40,584 nt of DNA from Bacteroidota bacterium (GCA_947485745.1 CANKQY010000015.1:1-40584), one strand, 5' to 3'; shown: positions 17,717 to 27,663, numbered from the stretch's first letter. Notes: generated by a model not told the origin, from the letters alone. Program-made: numbers and translations.

Positions 17717-19075
17717 TTAAGACTGTAAAAATTCTCTGTACCAAAACCCTGAATTTTTTATGATTCTTTCTTTAGAATCATAATCAATGTATACCAAGCC
17801 AAATCTTTGCTCATATCCTTCAGCCCATTCAAAGTTATCGGTGAGCGACCAAACAAAATAGCCTTCAATTTTATGATTTTCTAAAAATGCCTTGTGAACT
17901 TGCTCTAAGTATTTTTCTAAAAAGTGAATCCTATCCAAATCCTGTACCCTACCTAAAAAAACTTCATCGTTGAAAGATGCACCATTTTCTGTAACAATAA
18001 TTTTCTTCACTCCTTTATAGACACTTACTTTTTTAATTATTTCATAAATGGATGCGGGATAAACCTCCCAACTCATTTTAGTATGATGTACCCTTCTTTC
18101 ATTCACTGGAACTATTTTAGCCTTAACATAAGGCGTAAAAAAGCTATTTGCCACTACTTCTCTGGTATAAATTTGAATACCAATGAAATCGAAATCAGCT
18201 TTCAATAATGCTTCATCGCCTGGATTCATGTAGCGCTTCATTTTATTTAAAACAGGCAGTGATTCTATGGGATAACCCAAACCTAGGCTTGGCTCTATAA
18301 ACAACCTATTCAACAATGCATCCATTCTATGGGCAGCCTTCAAATCCTTTTCTTTGATGGAATAAGGAGTAATGTGCGAGCAACTAAAAGTTGTTCCTAC
18401 ATGGGAGTTGGGTTGAATTTCTTTAATAACCCTATAACCTAAAGCCTGGCATAGAGCGGCATGGTGAGCTGCTGGCAAAAAGTTTTTTAGGTGTTTTTTA
18501 CCTGGAGCATGAATTCCTGCAAAATATCCTGCGCCTGTAAATACTAATGGCTCATTTAAAACCATCCAATGTTTAACCTTGTGTTTGTAGGCATTGATAC
18601 AAACCCTAACATAGGCTTCAAACCATATAAGTATTTCTCTATTAACCCAGCCACCTTTGCGTTCTAAAGCCAATGGCAAATCCCAATGGTAAAGCGTTAT
18701 CCAAGGCACTATATTGCTTTCTATGCAATAATCAATTACCTGCATATAAAAATCTAAGCCTTTTGGGTTCACCTCACCATAACCATCAGGAATAATGCGC
18801 GCCCAAGAAATAGAGAACCTAAAATTTGTAATACCGAGTTCTTTTACTGTGTCAATGTCTTTCTTAAAATGTTGGTAAAACCCACTTGAGTGGTAATGTT
18901 TATCTTGGTTTTTAATTTTTTTTTCTTCTACAAATTCGTCCCATATGTTTGGACCCTTGCCGTCTGCTTTGTGGTGGCCTTCAGTTTGCAAAGCAGAGGT
19001 AGAAACGCCCCAAATAAACGATTTACCAAAATCACTACTTACTATTTTGTCTTTGCGGGTGAGGATTGGGTTCAT
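17717..19075 (-). CDS. Family GH1 beta-glucosidase-like protein
   Basis: KSFIWGVSTSALQTEG; acid/base LNEP; nucleophile VTENGAS; GYFVWSLTDNFEWAEGYEQRFGLVYID. Confidence 0.93.
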   Translation of the reverse strand: MNPILTRKDKIVSSDFGKSFIWGVSTSALQTEGHHKADGKGPNIWDEFVEEKKIKNQDKHYHSSGFYQHFKKDIDTVKELGITNFRFSISWARIIPDGYGEVNPKGLDFYMQVIDYCIESNIVPWITLYHWDLPLALERKGGWVNREILIWFEAYVRVCINAYKHKVKHWMVLNEPLVFTGAGYFAGIHAPGKKHLKNFLPAAHHAALCQALGYRVIKEIQPNSHVGTTFSCSHITPYSIKEKDLKAAHRMDALLNRLFIEPSLGLGYPIESLPVLNKMKRYMNPGDEALLKADFDFIGIQIYTREVVANSFFTPYVKAKIVPVNERRVHHTKMSWEVYPASIYEIIKKVSVYKGVKKIIVTENGASFNDEVFLGRVQDLDRIHFLEKYLEQVHKAFLENHKIEGYFVWSLTDNFEWAEGYEQRFGLVYIDYDSKERIIKNSGFWYREFLQS

Positions 19076-20112
19076 AAATGCTTATACCATTTAGAAGTGG
19101 GTTTATTCTCTGAGAATTCTTTTTTTTCTGCATGGTTGCGAACAATGGTTTCCACAATTTCTGCCGCATTATCTGGGTAATCAACTTTCACTATTGTTGA
19201 ATCGCTGAGCCAATTGGTAATGGCATCTCTATTTTTTTTATTGAGCTTTTTAATACTTGGCACTCCCATTGAATTTAACATAGCCACATTGCAATGTTGT
19301 TCATATTGGTTTTTCATAGGTATTACTAATAATTTCTTTTTCAAAAAAAGGGCTTCGCTTGTGGTACCAAAACCCGCATTGCATAAAACACCTTCACTTG
19401 ACGCCAAACTTTCAAGAAACTTATCCTTCTGAATAGGCATTATATTGATATTACCAATTTTGTATTTCTTCTTACTGTGCTTAGAAAAAACTTGCCATTT
19501 AATGGCTTCAAACTTTTTTAAATTCTTGATTATTTTTTCATCTGAGTAAGATGGAAGGTAAACAGTATAATGGCCTTGCTGGGTAACAATGGCTTCCCTA
19601 ACTTCTTCTCTAATAATGGGTGTATAAATATGCTGATCCAAAGATTTGAAGTGGTAGCCGTATTCATAAGTAACAGGGGCATAATGTGAGAGCACCATTT
19701 TACCCAATAAATCTGTTTTTTTGGGCAAAGGAGCCATCGGGTGTAAGGTGGCAACTTGGTTACTTAATCCAATACAAGTTTTGCCCGCTTTAAGCGCAGC
19801 CCAGCAAGAAACAGGTTCAAAATCGCTGATAATTAAATCGTATTTGGCTATAGGAAGAGATTTAATTTCCTTCATTAACTTGAAAGATTTCATTTTCCAG
19901 TAGGTATTCCAAATATCTACTCCGCCTTGCTTCCCAAATACAAATGAAAGTCCGTTGAAACGGTATTTAACCTTAAACGGAAGTTCAATATCAGATTGGA
20001 TTCCGCTAACCAAAATATCTAAATTGCCATACTTTTGAAGGTGTGGAATTATTTCAATAGCCCTTGTGATGTGGCCATTCCCGGTGCCTTGAACTGCATA
20101 TAAAATATTCAT
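19072..20112 (-). CDS. Glycosyltransferase (MJ1255/GT28-like)
   Basis: MNILYAVQGTGNGHITRAIEIIPHL; LCNAGFGTTSEALFLKKKLLVIPMKNQYEQHCNVAML. Confidence 0.85.
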   Translation of the reverse strand: MNILYAVQGTGNGHITRAIEIIPHLQKYGNLDILVSGIQSDIELPFKVKYRFNGLSFVFGKQGGVDIWNTYWKMKSFKLMKEIKSLPIAKYDLIISDFEPVSCWAALKAGKTCIGLSNQVATLHPMAPLPKKTDLLGKMVLSHYAPVTYEYGYHFKSLDQHIYTPIIREEVREAIVTQQGHYTVYLPSYSDEKIIKNLKKFEAIKWQVFSKHSKKKYKIGNINIMPIQKDKFLESLASSEGVLCNAGFGTTSEALFLKKKLLVIPMKNQYEQHCNVAMLNSMGVPSIKKLNKKNRDAITNWLSDSTIVKVDYPDNAAEIVETIVRNHAEKKEFSENKPTSKWYKHL

Positions 20113-20997
20113 TTAAGAAACCTTCTTTAATACGGTTGAAGCCGACATAAAATCGTTCAACATTTTATCAAAAATTTTATCATTGCTCATCATCACCAGA
20201 TCATCTAAATCTTCAGTTTCCTCCTGTTCAATATCAAAATCGGCCTCATTGTATTTATACAAACTCCAAGCACCATCTGCATATTCTAAAGCGGTAAGGT
20301 TTTCAATCCAATCACCCGAATTCAAATATTGTACACTGCCCTTTTCTGTGGTAATGGTTTTCATTTCGGGCTGGTGAATATGTCCGCAAAGCACATAATC
20401 ATACCCATTGGCAATGGCAATTTCGGCTGTGATTACTTCAAAATCATTGATAAATTTTACCGCTTGTTTAACGCTATTTTTGATATTCTTAGAAAGGGAT
20501 ATTTTACCCTTTCCCATTTTCTCTGAAATCAAATTGCAAAGTGCGTTTATGATAATGAGCAGATCATATCCGTGCGAGCCTAATTTTGTGAGCCACTTGG
20601 AATGTTTCATGGTTACATCAAACACATCGCCGTGGAATATCCAGGTCTTTTTGCCATCTAGCTCAAGAATGAGTTTATTTTCTATGTGCAAAGTACCCAT
20701 TTTGAATCCCGCAAATTTGCGCAAGAGTTCGTCGTGGTTACCAGTAATATAATGCACTTTCACACCTTGACTCACCCATTTAATTATTTTTTGAATAACC
20801 TTCATATGGGATTTTGGCCAATAGCGTTTGCTAAATTGCCACATGTCAATGATATCGCCATTGAGTACTACTGCTTTTGGCTTAATGCTGTCTAGGTAAT
20901 TCAATAGGGCCTTACTTTGGCAACCATAAGTGCCAAGGTGAACATCAGAAATAACCAGTAAATCAATCTTACGCTTTTTGTTTTTGCTTGTATTCAT
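20113..20997 (-). CDS. UDP-2,3-diacylglucosamine diphosphatase-like metallophosphoesterase
   Basis: LLVISDVHLGTYG, LNGDIIDMW, ITGNHDELLR, CGHIHQPEM. Confidence 0.88.
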   Translation of the reverse strand: MNTSKNKKRKIDLLVISDVHLGTYGCQSKALLNYLDSIKPKAVVLNGDIIDMWQFSKRYWPKSHMKVIQKIIKWVSQGVKVHYITGNHDELLRKFAGFKMGTLHIENKLILELDGKKTWIFHGDVFDVTMKHSKWLTKLGSHGYDLLIIINALCNLISEKMGKGKISLSKNIKNSVKQAVKFINDFEVITAEIAIANGYDYVLCGHIHQPEMKTITTEKGSVQYLNSGDWIENLTALEYADGAWSLYKYNEADFDIEQEETEDLDDLVMMSNDKIFDKMLNDFMSASTVLKKVS

Positions 20998-21204
20998 GAT
21001 GTAAGCAAAAATGCCTTTGGCGTGCAACTGCAAGGTTAATTTAATATAAAGGAATAGTTACTAAGGGGATAAAGCAAGTTGATATTCTGCATTAATGAAC
21101 AAGAAAAGGAAATCAGCAATAACGCAAAAACAAAAAACTTTAGAAATGCTTATTTTGAATTTAACCTGACTTATTTTCACATATGTAAAATACATGTATA
21201 ACAT

Positions 21205-21232
21205 AAAAAAAGCCGCTAAAAGCGGCTTTTTT
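21205..21232. terminator. Bidirectional intrinsic terminator AGCCGCT-AAA-AGCGGCT with A/T tracts, downstream of tRNA-Leu
   Basis: Perfect 7-bp GC-rich stem flanked by A7/T6. Confidence 0.9.
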
Positions 21233-21234
21233 CG

Positions 21235-21319
21235 TACTCGGGGCGGGACTTGAACCCGCACGTCTTTAAAGGACACAGGATTTTAAGTCCTGCGTGTCTA
21301 CCAATTCCACCACCCGAGC
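21235..21319 (-). tRNA. tRNA-Leu(UAA)
   Basis: 85-nt class II tRNA: GCTCGGGTGGTGGAATTGGTAGACACGCAGGACTTAAAATCC...GCGGGTTCAAGTCCCGCCCCGAGTA. Confidence 0.95.
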
Positions 21320-21342
21320 GCTAATTTACAGAACACTAAAAG

Positions 21343-21374
21343 AAAAAAGTTATAGGCTAACCTATAACTTTTTT
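21343..21374. terminator. Terminator-like hairpin AAAAAAGTTATAGG-CTAA-CCTATAACTTTTTT between the two tRNAs
   Basis: 14-bp perfect inverted repeat with T tracts. Confidence 0.8.
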
Positions 21375-21381
21375 GCTTTTG

Positions 21382-21454
21382 AGCAAGAGACGAGGCTCGA
21401 ACCCGCGACCTCAACCTTGGCAAGGTTGCGCTCTACCAACTGAGCTACTCTCGC
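21382..21454 (-). tRNA. tRNA-Gly(GCC)
   Basis: GCGAGAGTAGCTCAGTTGGTAGAGCGCAACCTTGCCAAGGTTGAGGTCGCGGGTTCGAGCCTCGTCTCTTGCT cloverleaf. Confidence 0.95.
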
Positions 21455-21502
21455 ATTTACCCAACTCGGTAATTACCTTGTTAGATTCCCTTTTGGGGAG
21501 TG

Positions 21503-21532
21503 CAAATATAAGGCTGAACCTAATATTTACAA
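21503..21532 (-). promoter_or_regulatory. Bacteroidota-type promoter TTG-N19-TATATTTG driving the tRNA genes
   Basis: Exact match to the TTG/TAnnTTTG (-33/-7) consensus upstream of tRNA-Gly. Confidence 0.75.
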
Positions 21533-21613
21533 GGGCTATTGATAAAAAAAAGTAAAAAAGTTGCTTATTAGCTGATTTTCAAACGAAAATTTGGGGAAAA
21601 GTGGTTGGGTATT

Positions 21614-21846
21614 AGCATCTGGCTACTGGCATCTGGCTGCTGGCATCTGGCTACTGGCATCTGGCTGCTGGCTGCTGGCTACTGGAGACGCGATAAATCG
21701 CGTCTTTACGGGCTGCAAGTAGCACTTATGACATAGTGCTAGAGGCTAGAAGCTAAAGGCCAGGTGCTAGAGGCGAGAGGCTAGAAGCTAGAGGCCAGAA
21801 GCTAAAGGCCAGATGCTAGAGTCCAGATGCCAGCAGCTACTTCTCA
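21614..21846. repeat. Composite repeat: (CTGGCATCTGGCTNCTGG)n arm, AGACGCGA-TAAA-TCGCGTCT hairpin (21686-21705), AGCACT..AGTGCT inverted repeat, then (CTAGAAGCTARAGGCCAG)n arm ending at mutS
   Basis: Direct reading; left and right arms are partly reverse-complementary (CTGGCATCTGG versus CCAGATGCCAG). Confidence 0.9.
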
Positions 21847-24440
21847 AATAACTTCTTCAACTCACTCAATTTAAGCAAGGCTTCAATGGGCGATATGGTG
21901 TTGAGGTCTAAGTATTGGAGTTGGTCTTTGATGCCTATTAAAACGGGGTCGTCTATTTGGAACATGCTGAGTTGGATGGGGCTTACTTTTACCTTTCCTA
22001 ATTCTTTGGCCGACATCTGCTCACGGCCTTTTTCGAGGTCTTTGAGTAGTTCGTCGGATCGGTTCAAAACGGTTTTAGGAATGCCAGCCATGCGTGCCAC
22101 GTGAATACCAAAACTGTGCTCACTGCCACCCGGTTTTAGCTTGCGCAAAAAGATAACTTTATTGTCTTGCTCCTTTACATTGACATGGAAATTTTTGATA
22201 CCATTGCCTGGCATTTCCAACTCATTTAACTCATGGTAATGGGTGGCAAATAATGTTTTGGGTTTATAAGGATGTTGGTTCAAATATTCTGTAATAGCCC
22301 AAGCCAAAGATATGCCATCATAGGTGGAAGTACCTCTGCCAATTTCATCTAATAAAATAAGGCTATTGGGCGAAAGGTTATTGAGAATACTGGCGGTTTC
22401 GGTCATTTCCACCATAAAAGTACTCTCACCAGAAGAAAGGTTATCGCTGGCTCCTACCCTGGTAAAAACCTTATCTACAATACCCATTTTAGCCACTGAG
22501 GCAGGCACAAAACAACCTATTTGTGCCATGATCACACACAAGGCAGTTTGCCTTAAAATGGCAGATTTACCACTCATGTTGGGGCCAGTAAGGATAATGA
22601 TTTGCTGGGTATCTTTGTCTAGGAAAATATCATTTGAAATATACGGAATACCAGGAGGCAATTGCTTTTCAATCACAGGATGCCTGGCATCTTTGATCAT
22701 CAAATCAAAGCCTTCATGGAGTTCTGGTTTGCAATAACGATTTGTTTCGGCCAATTGGGCAAAAGCAAACAAACAATCTACTTTACCCATCACATGGGCA
22801 TTGCTTTGGATGGGCGTAATCTCCTCTGCCAATGAGGTTACCAATTCATTGTAAAGACGATCTTCAATGGCCGAAATTTTTTCTTCGGCACCTAAAATTT
22901 GTTCCTCGTAATGTTTTAATTCTTCGGTTATATAGCGTTCGGCATTGGTGAGTGTTTGCTTGCGCATCCAATCTGCGGGCACCTTGTCTTTGTGCACATT
23001 GGTTACCTCTAAATAATAACCAAACACATTGTTGTAGGCAATTTTTAGACTTTGAATCCCTGTTCGTTCTTGTTCTTTTTTCTGCAATTGCAAGAGGTAA
23101 TCTTTGCCACCAAAAGCAATTTTTCTGAGCTCATCTAGGCCTGCATCCACGCCTTCCTTGATCACATTTCCTTTGTTGGCAAGCAAAGGAGGCTCGGGCA
23201 TGAGCATTTTATCTAGCTTTTCAACCACCCAAGTACAAAGGTGTATTTGATCTGCAATGGTATTGATTAATGCATGATTAAATTCTTTTAACAATTGCTG
23301 AATTACAGGCATCATTTTTAGGGAACGATTGAGCTGTTGCAATTCTCTGGGACCAATTCTGCGCATGGCTAATTTAGAGATAAGCCTTTCCAAATCGCCC
23401 ACTTGCCCGAGGGCCTCCATGGCTTTTTTGCGCAATTTTCCTTGTTGCTTGGCTTGTTCTACAATATCTAAACGTTCGGTAATGAGCACCAAATCTTTGA
23501 GTGGCATCACCAACCAGCGCTTGAGCATGCGGGCACCCATAGGGGTTACGGTTTGATCCAAAATTTGAATGAGGGGTACCCCATTTTCATTGGGTGAATT
23601 CAGCAATTCTAAGTTACGAATAGTGAACCTATCGAGCCACACATATTTCTCTTCGTTGATTCTAGAAATACTCAAGATATGGCCTACCTGCTCATGGTGT
23701 GTTTCGCTCAAGTAATGCAAGCAAATACCTGCACTGATGATACCCAATTGTAACTCTTGTATACCAAATCCCTTTAAGTTTTGTGTTTGAAAATGGTTCA
23801 GCAATTTATCATAGGTAAACGTGTGCTGAAAATTCCATTCATCAAGGGTATAGGTATAGAGTTTATCGCCAAATAATTGTTTAAATTGAGGCAATTGCTT
23901 TTTAGACACAAGGGTTTCGGAGGGTTTAAAACTCTGTAACAACTTGTCTAAATAGGCAATAGGACCTTCGGTAACCATAAACTCGCCAGTAGAAATATCT
24001 AAAAAAGCAATTCCACCTTTATCCTCTTGTAAAAAAACTGCAGCTAGGTAATTGTTGCTTCGGTTATCAAGTATTTTATCATTGTAGCTAACACCAGGGG
24101 TGATGAGTTCTGTTACACCACGCTTTACTATTTTCTTGGTAAGTTTTGGGTCTTCTAATTGATCGCAAATGGCAACCCTTTGCCCTGCCCTAACCAACTT
24201 AGGCAAATAGGTGTCTAATGAATGGTGCGGAAAGCCTGCCAATTCAATATGAGAAGCAGAACCATTGGCACGCTTAGTTAAAACAATGCCCAAAATTTGA
24301 GCGGTTTTAATGGCATCTTCGCCGAATGTTTCGTAGAAATCGCCGACTCTAAATAACAAAATGGCACCTGGATATTTGGTTTTAATATCCAAGTATTGTT
24401 TCATTAAAGGGGTTTCACTACTTTCGAGTTTCTTTGCCAT
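21837..24440 (-). CDS. mutS: DNA mismatch repair protein MutS
   Basis: FRVGDFYETFGEDA; GPNMSGKSAILRQTALCVIMAQIGCFVPA; LLDEIGRGTSTYDGISLAWAI. Confidence 0.98.
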   Translation of the reverse strand: MAKKLESSETPLMKQYLDIKTKYPGAILLFRVGDFYETFGEDAIKTAQILGIVLTKRANGSASHIELAGFPHHSLDTYLPKLVRAGQRVAICDQLEDPKLTKKIVKRGVTELITPGVSYNDKILDNRSNNYLAAVFLQEDKGGIAFLDISTGEFMVTEGPIAYLDKLLQSFKPSETLVSKKQLPQFKQLFGDKLYTYTLDEWNFQHTFTYDKLLNHFQTQNLKGFGIQELQLGIISAGICLHYLSETHHEQVGHILSISRINEEKYVWLDRFTIRNLELLNSPNENGVPLIQILDQTVTPMGARMLKRWLVMPLKDLVLITERLDIVEQAKQQGKLRKKAMEALGQVGDLERLISKLAMRRIGPRELQQLNRSLKMMPVIQQLLKEFNHALINTIADQIHLCTWVVEKLDKMLMPEPPLLANKGNVIKEGVDAGLDELRKIAFGGKDYLLQLQKKEQERTGIQSLKIAYNNVFGYYLEVTNVHKDKVPADWMRKQTLTNAERYITEELKHYEEQILGAEEKISAIEDRLYNELVTSLAEEITPIQSNAHVMGKVDCLFAFAQLAETNRYCKPELHEGFDLMIKDARHPVIEKQLPPGIPYISNDIFLDKDTQQIIILTGPNMSGKSAILRQTALCVIMAQIGCFVPASVAKMGIVDKVFTRVGASDNLSSGESTFMVEMTETASILNNLSPNSLILLDEIGRGTSTYDGISLAWAITEYLNQHPYKPKTLFATHYHELNELEMPGNGIKNFHVNVKEQDNKVIFLRKLKPGGSEHSFGIHVARMAGIPKTVLNRSDELLKDLEKGREQMSAKELGKVKVSPIQLSMFQIDDPVLIGIKDQLQYLDLNTISPIEALLKLSELKKLFEK

Positions 24441-24511
24441 TGGCTGCAAGATACTGCTTTGCGCTAGGCTCTTAAAGCGTGTTTATATTTTGTGCAGAAT
24501 TCTACCCTCGA

Positions 24512-25396
24512 CTAATTCCTATAGAACTTCCTTTTAAAAAAAGGATAGGTAAATACTGCGAATAATAATACGCTGGCGCCAAGGTAGAAGCCGGAGCTCA
24601 TCATTTCGCTTTGGCCAAAAATGAGGAGTGAAAAAACTACTCCGTATATAGGTTCAAGGTTATTGGTGATGATTACAGTAAGCGGATCAATCTTCTTGAG
24701 TATTTCTACACTGAGTGTAAAGGCCAAGGTGGTGCATGCAAGACTTAGGATCAGCAAGTAAATTAAATCTGTGCTCACTGGAAAGCGAATATTTACTATC
24801 TCGCCATTGAATGTTTGTAATAAACTGATGGTGACCAATGCGCCTAAAAATTCGTAAAAAGTAATTTTTCCTGCGTCGTGTTTTTGGATCAGCTTACCGT
24901 TATAAATACCAAATAAGGCAGCAGTAATTGCCGCAAAAATGCCGAAAACTATACCTATGGCATAAAACTTTTCAAATTGCAAAATTACAAGAAGTCCGGC
25001 CACAATAATTAGTCCGTACAATGCATCTCCCCAGAAAAATTTCTTCTTTAATAAGATAGGTTGAAGAATACTTGCAAACAAAGTAATGGTACTAAAGCCT
25101 GCTAAGGCAATTGATACATTAGAGACTTTGATGGCATGATAAAAGCAAAACCAATGAATTCCCACCACTGCACCCCAACCCATTAAATGTCCGAAATCTT
25201 TGGGTGTAATTTTGAGTGAAGCTCCTTTGTATTTTAGATAGATAAACAAACTGAGCAATGAAAATGTTAAGCGCCAAAAGACCAAATCGAGGGCTTGTAA
25301 CGAAATTAATTTACCTAAAACTGGTGTAAAGCCCCAGAGAAAAATAATGAAATGTAGCAGTAAATAATTACTTGTTTTTGGACTTAAATAAATCAT
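24512..25396 (-). CDS. EamA/DMT family transporter
   Basis: 10 TM segments, IIFLWGFTPVLGKLISL...LEPIYGVVFSLLIFGQSEM. Confidence 0.88.
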   Translation of the reverse strand: MIYLSPKTSNYLLLHFIIFLWGFTPVLGKLISLQALDLVFWRLTFSLLSLFIYLKYKGASLKITPKDFGHLMGWGAVVGIHWFCFYHAIKVSNVSIALAGFSTITLFASILQPILLKKKFFWGDALYGLIIVAGLLVILQFEKFYAIGIVFGIFAAITAALFGIYNGKLIQKHDAGKITFYEFLGALVTISLLQTFNGEIVNIRFPVSTDLIYLLILSLACTTLAFTLSVEILKKIDPLTVIITNNLEPIYGVVFSLLIFGQSEMMSSGFYLGASVLLFAVFTYPFFKRKFYRN

Positions 25397-26491
25397 TTAT
25401 TTGGGGGCCCTTTTTAGTAAAATTAAGGCTATAAAGAAAAATAGAACCGGTGGAATCCAAACGGCAATCCATGGGGTAAGCACTCCCGTGTTGCCTGCCG
25501 TGTTGAATATCTGAATGAGCAATAAATAGGTAAAGGTTAAAGCTAGACCTATGCCCAAATGAAAGCCCACTCCGCCCCTACTTTTGCCACTAGAAACGGC
25601 CACAGCCAAAAGAGTTAATACATAAAAAGCTACAGGAATTACTGTGCGTTTATAGAGTTCAACTTTAAAAATATTTACCTTGGGATTGCCTTTTTCTGTC
25701 TCCTTGCGGATATAGTTATTGAGCTCGGGATTGGTCATGGAAGAAACCACTTTTGTTTTCTCAAAAAACTCATCTGGCTTTAGGCTCAAAACGGTATCTT
25801 TTTTATTGCCTTTAAAGATAAACTCCCTATTATCTTTAAAAATTCTTTGGGTATATCCTTCTAGTGTCCAACATTGTTTTTCTCTGTTCCACAGCAACTT
25901 ATTGGCATAGATACGCTCTATCAATTTACCGTTAGAAAAACTCTCAAGGTTAAAGTTAAACCCAGAACTATCAACATAATTAAACGACTCAATGTGCAAT
26001 AGATTAGAATCATTGAGCATGTTGTAAATATTGTTGTTTTGGGTTTGCTTCTTTTCGCGTATCCAATTTTCTTCGAACTCTAGTCGGTATTTATCACAAA
26101 TAGGCAAAAACTGGGTGTTTAAAATAATAAAAGACACAAACAAAATAGTGGCGCCAATCATGTATGGTTTAAGAAAACGTCTATAACTTAATCCACTGTT
26201 TAAAATGGCAATGATTTCTGTATTTTGGGCGAGCTTACTGTTAAAAAATAGGGTCGACAAAAAGATAAAAACCGAGCTAAACAAGCCCATGAAATAGGGA
26301 ATAAAAAAGATATAATAATCAAAAATGAGAACATACAAGGATGGTTTCCGCTTAATGAAATCGTCCATCTTCTCACTGATATCAATAAAGATAGCGATGA
26401 AAGTAAATAGCAAAACAGAATAAAAAAAAGTTTGCAGGTACTTTTTTATGATGTACCTATCTAAAACGCCTATGCCTAATTTTTCTAACAT
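25397..26491 (-). CDS. LptF/LptG family permease
   Basis: LDRYIIKKYLQTFFYSVLLFTFIAIFIDISEKMDDFIKRK; C-terminal TM pair. Confidence 0.92.
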   Translation of the reverse strand: MLEKLGIGVLDRYIIKKYLQTFFYSVLLFTFIAIFIDISEKMDDFIKRKPSLYVLIFDYYIFFIPYFMGLFSSVFIFLSTLFFNSKLAQNTEIIAILNSGLSYRRFLKPYMIGATILFVSFIILNTQFLPICDKYRLEFEENWIREKKQTQNNNIYNMLNDSNLLHIESFNYVDSSGFNFNLESFSNGKLIERIYANKLLWNREKQCWTLEGYTQRIFKDNREFIFKGNKKDTVLSLKPDEFFEKTKVVSSMTNPELNNYIRKETEKGNPKVNIFKVELYKRTVIPVAFYVLTLLAVAVSSGKSRGGVGFHLGIGLALTFTYLLLIQIFNTAGNTGVLTPWIAVWIPPVLFFFIALILLKRAPK

Positions 26492-26533
26492 TGTTTATTC
26501 CGATTCTTGCAAATATGCGGCCAAAAAATCCTA

Positions 26534-27652
26534 TTACAATTTCTGCATCAGAATGGGCAAAATTTCTTTTTTCCAAGCCATGAAATTATCCTTCAAAATT
26601 TGCTCTCTAGCCTCAGCAACTAGCCACAAATAAAAGCTTAAATTTTGTATACTAGCTATTGTAGCACCAAGCATTTCGTTGCATTTTATTAAGTGCTTGA
26701 GGTAGGCTTTAGAGTATTCTGGTGTAAAAATTGGGTCAATCGCACTGTAATCGTGCTTCCATTTTTCATTTTTTATGTTGATGATACCTTGTGAGGTAAA
26801 CAAATATCCATGTCGTGCATTACGCGTTGGCAACACACAATCAAACATATCTATACCCAAGGCAATACATTCCAAAATATTTGCAGGTGTGCCCACACCC
26901 ATTAAATACCTTGGCTTATCGAGGGGCAAATGCTCACAAACCAGTTCGGTCATTTCGTACATTTGCTCTACTGGCTCACCTACGCTCAAGCCACCAATGG
27001 CATTGCCAGGCATATTTTGATCGGCAATAAACTTGGCCGAATCTTGGCGCAAATCTTTGTAAGTGCTTCCTTGCACAATAGGGAAAAGGTTTTGCTCGAA
27101 CCCATAAAGCGACTCGGTTTCGTTGAACCTGGTAATGCAGCGTTTGAGCCAACGGTGCGTGAGGTCCATTGAATCTTTGGCATACTTATAGTCGCTTGGG
27201 TAAGGCGGACATTCATCAAAAGCCATAAAAATATCGGCACCAATGGTTCTTTGAATATCGGTGGCAATTTCTGGAGAGAAAAATATTTTTGAACCATCTA
27301 AGTGGGATCGAAACGAAACCCCTTCTTCTTTAATTTTCCTGATTTCACTCAAGCTGAAAACTTGGTAGCCACCGCTATCTGTGAGCATGGGTTTATCCCA
27401 ATTGATAAATTTGTGGATGCCACCAGCTCTATTCACTACCTCTAAACCTGGCCTTAAAAAAACATGATAGGTATTGGCTAAAATAATTTGTGCTTTTACC
27501 CTTTCGGCCAAATCTTTTTGGGTAACAGATTTTACAGTTCCTTGAGTGCCCACAGGCATAAAAATTGGGGTAAGAATTTCGCCTCTACCCGTTGTAATTA
27601 TTCCAGCTCTGGCCTTAGATTCAGTATCGTTTTTTAGTAAAGAAAAATTCAT
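26534..27652 (-). CDS. tgt: tRNA-guanine (queuine) transglycosylase
   Basis: MLTDSGGYQVFSLSEIRKIKEEGVSFRSHLDGSK; MGVGTPANILECIALGIDMFDCVLPTRNARHG. Confidence 0.97.
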   Translation of the reverse strand: MNFSLLKNDTESKARAGIITTGRGEILTPIFMPVGTQGTVKSVTQKDLAERVKAQIILANTYHVFLRPGLEVVNRAGGIHKFINWDKPMLTDSGGYQVFSLSEIRKIKEEGVSFRSHLDGSKIFFSPEIATDIQRTIGADIFMAFDECPPYPSDYKYAKDSMDLTHRWLKRCITRFNETESLYGFEQNLFPIVQGSTYKDLRQDSAKFIADQNMPGNAIGGLSVGEPVEQMYEMTELVCEHLPLDKPRYLMGVGTPANILECIALGIDMFDCVLPTRNARHGYLFTSQGIINIKNEKWKHDYSAIDPIFTPEYSKAYLKHLIKCNEMLGATIASIQNLSFYLWLVAEAREQILKDNFMAWKKEILPILMQKL

Positions 27653-27663
27653 GCAATGCAGGT

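Noticed and set aside
21837-24449. Large antisense ORFs within mutS, priA and pepD (for example 22324-22737, 36403-36744, 37043-37384)
   Set aside because: Shadow ORFs on the opposite strand of confident conserved genes; no start context or domain signature.
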